Below are positions 6,596 through 7,241 of a stretch of DNA of 7,241 bases, piece by piece. Under the pieces are notes generated by a model that saw only the letters and a list, made by a program, of their open reading frames with translations, did not search any database and was not told where the DNA came from. The stretch's first letter is position 1, and every line of letters begins with the position of its first letter. Location of the stretch: contig JAEMPZ010000202.1 in assembly GCA_022759065.1 (NCBI GenBank), positions 1 through 7,241 of the forward strand, in the 5' to 3' direction. This DNA is from Acidobacteriota bacterium. Lineage in GTDB: Bacteria > Acidobacteriota > UBA4820 > DSQY01. The translations under genes were made by a program, and so were the position numbers.

Positions 6596-6808
6596 ATGCC
6601 TATCTACGAGTACCGCTGCAGCGAGTGTGGCGTTAAATTCGAGAAACTGGTATTCAGGAGCGACGCGCCGGCTCCTGAATGCCCGTCGTGCAAATCGAAG
6701 AAAGTCAACAAAGTAATGTCCGTTCCATCCGTAGGAGGCGGCGGATCCTCAACATCGTTCGGGTCGAGTGGAGGAGGCGGTTGCGGTAGCCACAGCGGCT
6801 TTAGCTGA
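6596..6808 (+). CDS. FmdB-family zinc-ribbon protein
   Basis: A 70-residue protein that opens with MPIYEYRC, diagnostic of the FmdB family (CxxC-CxxC zinc ribbon, often labelled a putative regulatory protein). The metal ligands are C8, C11, C29 and C32. After residue 46 it becomes a low-complexity Gly/Ser tail with an extra Cys at 63 and His at 66, as in many family members. The start ATG at 6596 has GAGG at 6584-6587, eight bases upstream. The name comes from a gene linked to formamidase and amidase operons in methylotrophs, but a molecular function is not established across bacteria. It lies 15 bases after trxA and before a strong terminator, so it is the last gene of the cluster. Confidence 0.93.
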   Translation: MPIYEYRCSECGVKFEKLVFRSDAPAPECPSCKSKKVNKVMSVPSVGGGGSSTSFGSSGGGGCGSHSGFS

Positions 6809-6820
6809 GCAGGTTGAGCC

Positions 6821-6837
6821 AGGCGTCGTGCACGCCT
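6821..6837 (+). repeat. hairpin 1 of three downstream of the FmdB gene
   Basis: AGGCGT (6821-6826) pairs with ACGCCT (6832-6837) around a five-base loop CGTGC. It has no T-tract of its own. It begins 12 bases after the FmdB stop and is four bases from the next hairpin. Confidence 0.6.
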
Positions 6838-6840
6838 CCG

Positions 6841-6857
6841 ATTTCTTGCGAAGAAAT
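6841..6857 (+). repeat. hairpin 2 of three downstream of the FmdB gene
   Basis: ATTTCTT (6841-6847) pairs perfectly with AAGAAAT (6851-6857) around a three-base loop GCG. It stands two bases before the terminator stem, so the two could stack in the transcript. Confidence 0.6.
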
Positions 6858-6859
6858 TG

Positions 6860-6885
6860 CCCCCCGGAGACGGGGGGTTTTTGTT
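6860..6885 (+). terminator. intrinsic (Rho-independent) terminator
   Basis: Six C bases (6860-6865) pair with six G bases (6872-6877) around the loop GGAGAC, followed at once by TTTTTGTT. This is a textbook intrinsic terminator for the DUF2892-trxA-FmdB transcript. Confidence 0.95.
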
Positions 6886-6953
6886 AGGCGACAGGTCGCG
6901 CGGCTGTATAGGGGCACACCAGGCCAATGAGTGGCGATCAAGGACAACGTCTG

Positions 6954-6967
6954 ATAAGATATCTTAT
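6954..6967. repeat. perfect 14-base palindrome, possible operator
   Basis: ATAAGATATCTTAT reads the same on both strands. Its length and symmetry would suit a dimeric DNA-binding regulator, but no regulator gene is nearby and no second copy was seen in the window. Confidence 0.4.
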
Positions 6968-7217
6968 GTCTACTTTATATGCTATAGAGGGGCCTGACCA
7001 AGGATCTCCAGCCTAAGCGGGACGTTCGCCACCCCCACCTCGGGAATTCATAGGAGCACCGATTTTCCGGCAAAGGGCATTCTTAATTGATAATTTTCTC
7101 TTTTATATTAGGCTATTACGCTGTTATTGCTCAAGTATTTTAACATGATACATCTTATATAATCCTTCCATTTCAATACATTAAAAATGCATAGCTAACT
7201 CATATACTTAGATAATA

Positions 7218-7226
7218 TGCTATAAT
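7218..7226 (+). promoter_or_regulatory. extended -10-like promoter element directed out of the window
   Basis: TGCTATAAT matches the extended -10 consensus (TGn followed by TATAAT) exactly. No good -35 hexamer lies 16-18 bases upstream, which extended -10 promoters can tolerate. The surrounding sequence is very AT-rich, so a chance match is possible. Confidence 0.4.
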
Positions 7227-7241
7227 TGACTGGGCTTAAGG

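Larger units (their letters stand above)
6886..7241. other. intergenic region, switching from GC-rich to AT-rich; no gene seen
   Basis: No frame of useful length with a ribosome site was found on either strand. The first part (to about 7080) has mixed composition, with a small inverted repeat GCGAC/GTCGC at 6888-6899. From 7081 to 7200 I count 30 G or C in 120 bases (25%), far below the genes (39 of 60 at 4261-4320). The ten-base word ATATGCTATA occurs at 6977-6986 and again at 7215-7224. The segment looks like a long promoter or regulatory region, or the edge of a differently composed segment, for a gene beyond the window. No tRNA, rRNA or CRISPR was recognised. Confidence 0.6.

Noticed and set aside
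6886..7241. CRISPR array, tRNA or insertion sequence in the 3' intergenic region
   Set aside because: No regularly spaced repeats, no cloverleaf or T-loop motif, and no transposase frame or flanking inverted repeats were found.

Overview
The window reads as chromosomal DNA from a GC-rich bacterium. Strong Shine-Dalgarno sequences precede most starts, TTG is used as a start codon, and genes are tightly packed on one strand. A GspE/PilB-type ATPase relative, a DUF6982-like protein and a DUF2892/thioredoxin/FmdB cluster together suggest a Gram-negative-type, possibly anaerobic lineage such as Desulfobacterota or a related phylum. That placement is inference; no taxonomic marker such as rRNA is present. 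All supported genes lie on the + strand.

Layout. Bases 1-278 hold no gene I can identify; one frame is open from base 1 to a TGA at 280-282. Bases 279-1070 encode a YmdB-like (TIGR00282) metallophosphoesterase with a complete metal-binding set. After a 67-base gap comes a three-gene cassette (1138-5847). It contains a GspE/PilB-like ATPase whose catalytic motifs are eroded, a small DUF6982-like protein, and a 1026-residue protein joining an unrecognised helical N-terminal region, TPR repeats and a two-domain ClpA/ClpC-type unfoldase. In that unfoldase the first ATPase domain has lost its Walker B glutamate and arginine fingers, while the second looks intact. A hairpin over the last stop codon probably ends the transcript.

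A second, redox-flavoured cluster follows (5921-6808). It has a 61-residue DUF2892 membrane protein, a 31-codon single-span membrane ORF ending in TGA, a classical WCGPC thioredoxin, and an FmdB-type zinc-ribbon protein. The TGA that ends the 31-codon ORF is followed at a suitable distance by a two-part stem-loop resembling a bacterial SECIS element. Reading through it gives a 59-residue product with a possible U-x4-C motif. This selenoprotein idea is a hypothesis, not a call.

Three back-to-back hairpins follow the FmdB gene, the last a textbook intrinsic terminator (6860-6882). The remaining roughly 350 bases have no convincing gene. They turn sharply AT-rich (25% GC over 7081-7200), carry a perfect 14-base palindrome, and end with an extended -10-like promoter pointing out of the window.

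The most original material is the cassette at 1138-5847, which looks like an undescribed pairing of a pseudo-ATPase of the secretion/pilus family with a TPR-tethered Clp unfoldase, and the possible selenoprotein next to thioredoxin.
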